Positions 61,424-64,000 of a stretch of DNA of 64,000 nt are shown piece after piece (the stretch's first letter is position 1; each line of letters opens with the position of its first letter). The notes below the pieces were generated by a model that worked only from the letters and a program-made list of their open reading frames with translations, did no database searches and had not been told where the DNA came from. This stretch comes from SZUA-318 sp045863275 (lineage in GTDB: Bacteria > Gemmatimonadota > Gemmatimonadetes > Longimicrobiales > Gaopeijiaceae): positions 1 through 64,000 of the forward strand of contig BTVB01000005.1 of the NCBI GenBank assembly GCA_045863275.1, written 5' to 3'. Both the position numbers and the translations under genes were made by a program.

Positions 61424-62281
61424 ATGACAGCCTGCATGTTCGCCTCCGATCTTCACGGACACACGAGCCGCTACGAGAAGCTCTTTGCGGCCATCCGGTC
61501 CGAGCGGCCGCACATGGTATTCCTTGCAGGAGATCTTCTTCCTTCCGGCCTTGGCGAACTGGCGCACCAGGGCGGTGGGTACGCGGACTTCTTCAGCGAG
61601 TACCTTGTGCCGGGTCTGAACTCCCTCAAGGGAGAATTGAGCGGGTCCTTTCCGGAGATCCTGCTGATTCTCGGGAACGACGATCCGAGAGGCGCCGAGG
61701 ACGATTTCTTGGCGGAAGAGGGGCTGTGGCACTACGTGCACGGGAGAAGGCACGCCTGCCAGGGTTTCACCACATTCGGCTACGGGTTCGTCCCCCCGAC
61801 GCCATTCCTCTTCAAGGACTGGGAACGGTACGACGTGTCCAGATACGTGCCGCCCGGGTGCGTCTCCCCTGAGGAGGGATTCCGAAGTCTGGAGGTCGAC
61901 GACCATTGGGTGCGGTATGGGACCATCCAGAAGGACCTTGAGGAACTCGTAGGCGATGCGGACATGCGTCGCGCCATTCTCCTGTGTCACACCCCGCCCT
62001 ACGATACGGCCCTGGACCGGGCAGCCTTGGATGGTCGAATGGTAGATCACGTGCCTCTCGACCTACACGTGGGGAGTATCGCCGTTCAGCGGTTCATAGC
62101 GGCGCGCCAGCCCACGGTCGCCCTCCATGGCCACATCCATGAGTCGGCGCGCATCACCGGGTCGTGGCGTGACATGGTCGGGAAGACTCACGTCTTCTCC
62201 GCCGCGCACGACGGACCTGAGCTCGCCCTCGTTCGGTTCGATCTGGAGAGACCGGAGGGGGCGACCAGGGTGCTGCTGTGA
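61424..62281 (+). CDS. Calcineurin-like metallophosphoesterase
   Basis: A 285-residue metallophosphoesterase: FASDLHGHTSRYEKL (D-x-H motif), FLAGDLL (GD), ILGNDDPRGA (GN-D instead of GNH), CHTPPYD and LHGHIHES. The dinuclear metal centre is intact except that GNH reads GND, common in the YfcE/MPP subfamily. ATG 61424 gives the family start. Substrate unknown. Convergent with the LuxR-type gene. Confidence 0.85.
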   Translation: MTACMFASDLHGHTSRYEKLFAAIRSERPHMVFLAGDLLPSGLGELAHQGGGYADFFSEYLVPGLNSLKGELSGSFPEILLILGNDDPRGAEDDFLAEEGLWHYVHGRRHACQGFTTFGYGFVPPTPFLFKDWERYDVSRYVPPGCVSPEEGFRSLEVDDHWVRYGTIQKDLEELVGDADMRRAILLCHTPPYDTALDRAALDGRMVDHVPLDLHVGSIAVQRFIAARQPTVALHGHIHESARITGSWRDMVGKTHVFSAAHDGPELALVRFDLERPEGATRVLL

Positions 62282-62311
62282 GGAACGAGAGACCGATCCC
62301 CCGACCCCATG

Positions 62312-62905
62312 TCAGCGGGCGTGTGGGTCGACTCGGTCCGGGAGCAGCATTCCCTCCAGGAAGAAGCCAGCCAACTCAGCCCTTCCTGCCAGCCCCGACT
62401 TCCGATAGACCGCGACGGCGTGCTGCCTCGCCGTCCGCTCACTCCGATGCGTGAGTCTTCCAATCCGCTTGTGGCTAAGGCCCTTCAGCAACATGAGAGC
62501 CGTTTCTCGTTCTGCGTCGCTGAGTCCCCAGTCATGGAACTGTGTGTCTACGGCTATCGAGAGATCTCCCAGCGTTCGCGAGGCCTTCCTCTTCCAGGCA
62601 TCTCGCTCCGCTCTACGCTGGGCGACGGCCACCTCTAGCGTACGCACATCTCGAAGGGACTTGTACCATCCCCAGGTCAGGTAGGAAGCCGCACTGAGGC
62701 TAGCCAGGACCAGGGTGGCTTCCGTAAGAACGTGGACACTCCACCACGTGAGTGGGCGATCCAGGACGATGTCCACGATGGCGAGCACCGTGATGAGCAG
62801 GAACAGCAGAGCCAGGAGGATCGGGAGTCTTGGTGGCTCGTCGCTGGTGGACGTACGCATCAGGTCCGGATCAGGCGTCATTCGTTGGGTCTTGTCCTCA
62901 CTCAT
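62312..62905 (-). CDS. Membrane-bound LuxR-type HTH regulator
   Basis: A 197-residue protein with two N-terminal membrane helices (ILLALLFLLITVLAIVDIVL and VLTEATLVLASLSAASYLTW), a basic linker, and a C-terminal HTH of LuxR type (LSDAERETALMLLKGLSHKRIG then RTARQHAVAVYRKSGLAGRAEL). It would sense at the membrane. ATG 62905 lies 8 nt inside the upstream gene's end. Paired with that gene in one operon. Confidence 0.8.
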   Translation of the reverse strand: MSEDKTQRMTPDPDLMRTSTSDEPPRLPILLALLFLLITVLAIVDIVLDRPLTWWSVHVLTEATLVLASLSAASYLTWGWYKSLRDVRTLEVAVAQRRAERDAWKRKASRTLGDLSIAVDTQFHDWGLSDAERETALMLLKGLSHKRIGRLTHRSERTARQHAVAVYRKSGLAGRAELAGFFLEGMLLPDRVDPHAR

Positions 62906-64000
62906 CGGCCTGCCGAAGCCGGAGCGGTCGTGCGGCATCGGTCACAGCCCCGATCTTGGCCGCATAGCTGGACCGGTTCGCGATGTCTTCGTGGGTGATC
63001 AGGTGCACATCCAACAGGCCGGAGGACTGATATCCGGTTCTCAGGTAGTTGATTTCGGCCAGGGACAGGCTCCATCCCTCGAGCCAGAGAAGTAGCTCGG
63101 CCCGTTCCCGCGCCGTACCGTCGAAGTGGACGATGAGGTCGATGTCGCTTCCAGGTCCAGCGGTGGCGTTCTTGGTGCTCCCCATGACCCACATCGCCAA
63201 TACTCCGAAGCGGTCACCGTCCAAGTAGCCGGCAAGGCGCTCAGCCATTTGCAGACGCCACTGCCAGTGGTCCGCGTGGTGAGGCTCCGGGAGGGGCCGG
63301 CGGCCCCGGGCATCGCCCCTCGGGCCGCCGGTCATCGAAGGAGGGGGCGAATGCGCAAACACGCCGACGGCCTCGTCCAGGTCGGCGTTGAGGAGGACCT
63401 TCAACACCTGCCCTTCCCTCTCAGCGGGGATGTCCAGCACCCGGACTGTGTTCGAAATGTGTGCCAACTCGGGGACCAGTTCAGGCAGGAGGTTACGACC
63501 GCCTCGCAGGAACGCCTCGTTCAGGTGGTTCTCGGGCTCATCCGGGTACAGTGGAAGGTACCGGATCCGCGCCTCGACCAGATCGTGGAAGAAGTGCGTG
63601 CCGAACGACAGGTCTGGAACGTAGTTCCCGGTTCTTCGAGCGATCTCGATCAGGAGCGCGGTGTTGCTGATATCCGAGTAGGTCACGCTCACGCCGAGGT
63701 GGATGTCCCCCCGGCTCCCCCACCGACCAGGGCCCATGAGAATGAACTGCCGCTTCGGGAGAACTGCGTTGAGCCTCCCGACAGCCCTGCCCACGTCCCT
63801 CAGGAGGTCCAGGCCTCCGAGCCTCACGTATTCGGTGGGATCGACGTAGACGACGTGGGTGATGTCGGGCACTCTTCCGTTGGAGACGAAGCGGTGTGCG
63901 GAGAACAGGAGGTCATTCCGTGGGAGCGCCCTGGGGATGGCGTCGGGAGCGTCCTCGACGGAGCTGCTCTGCGGGCGGCATTGGAGGAGGTGCAGGTCCT
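62898..64000 (-). CDS. PEP/pyruvate-binding protein with C-terminal nucleotidyltransferase domain (partial)
   Basis: The frame stays open to the window edge, so the 5' part is missing. The visible part begins near LHLLQCRPQ, as in the end of PEP-synthase N-terminal domains, then MGPGRWGSRGDIHLGVSVTYSDISN and a C-terminal nucleotidyltransferase block: VMGSTKNATAGPGSDIDLIVHF with the G-S-x10-D-x-D pattern. Similar pyruvate-phosphate-dikinase-like proteins with added NTase domains exist; the reaction is not known. Overlaps the LuxR-type gene by 8 nt. Confidence 0.8.
   Translation of the reverse strand, partial: DLHLLQCRPQSSSVEDAPDAIPRALPRNDLLFSAHRFVSNGRVPDITHVVYVDPTEYVRLGGLDLLRDVGRAVGRLNAVLPKRQFILMGPGRWGSRGDIHLGVSVTYSDISNTALLIEIARRTGNYVPDLSFGTHFFHDLVEARIRYLPLYPDEPENHLNEAFLRGGRNLLPELVPELAHISNTVRVLDIPAEREGQVLKVLLNADLDEAVGVFAHSPPPSMTGGPRGDARGRRPLPEPHHADHWQWRLQMAERLAGYLDGDRFGVLAMWVMGSTKNATAGPGSDIDLIVHFDGTARERAELLLWLEGWSLSLAEINYLRTGYQSSGLLDVHLITHEDIANRSSYAAKIGAVTDAARPLRLRQADE

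Noticed and set aside
1..64000. CRISPR array, rRNA or phage structural genes
   Set aside because: No regularly spaced repeats, rRNA-like sequence or capsid/tail genes were seen.

Overview
The DNA is very GC-rich and looks like a chromosomal segment from an environmental, probably Gram-negative bacterium. Exported and outer-membrane-type proteins, lipoproteins, TolC/HlyD-type export, three PadR/duplicated-permease pairs, a minor-pilin cluster and a beta-propeller amidohydrolase fit Gemmatimonadota or the Acidobacteriota-like group; the phylum is an inference, because no rRNA or marker gene is present. Many genes overlap by NTGA (ATGA, GTGA, TTGA), so translational coupling is the rule here.

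Left part (1-31,780), with codon third positions almost always G or C: an exported beta-propeller/amidohydrolase; a VOC protein; a peptide-modification-like locus (6,002-9,832: nucleotidyltransferase, PqqD-like protein and methyltransferase on one strand; an HprK-like kinase, a 90-residue twin-arginine peptide, a permuted papain-like enzyme and a membrane protein on the other); a spermidine-synthase-like fusion; a four-gene type IV minor pilin operon (12,514-16,458); an AsmA-like protein; a Tat-exported epimerase; a first PadR-permease pair; a possible lipid head-group module (CDP-alcohol phosphotransferase, nucleotidyltransferase, DUF5690 transporter); and a gamma-glutamyltransferase.

Middle part (31,800-47,640), patchwork and probably acquired: a 5'-truncated DUF4143 gene, two more PadR-permease pairs, three DUF4386 membrane proteins, a group II PLP decarboxylase operon with an AraC regulator, and a small SelW/Rdx-type gene whose CxxU motif is encoded by an in-frame TGA followed by a SECIS-like hairpin. 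It is flanked by two 56-nt direct repeats (32,810 and 47,249) and ends at a D-arm-less tRNA-Pro(GGG) relic. No integrase is visible.

Right part (48,200-64,000): an outer-membrane barrel divergent from a Crp-type regulator; CRP-like boxes recur upstream of this regulator, of a DUF2249 gene and of a TolC-HlyD-ABC-ABC-permease-permease exporter operon, suggesting a local regulon. Then come a DUF6448/MerR pair under a MerR-type promoter, a haem-binding-domain protein, a DUF3124 lipoprotein, a metallophosphatase, a membrane-bound LuxR-type regulator and a PEP-synthase-like/nucleotidyltransferase protein running off the window end.
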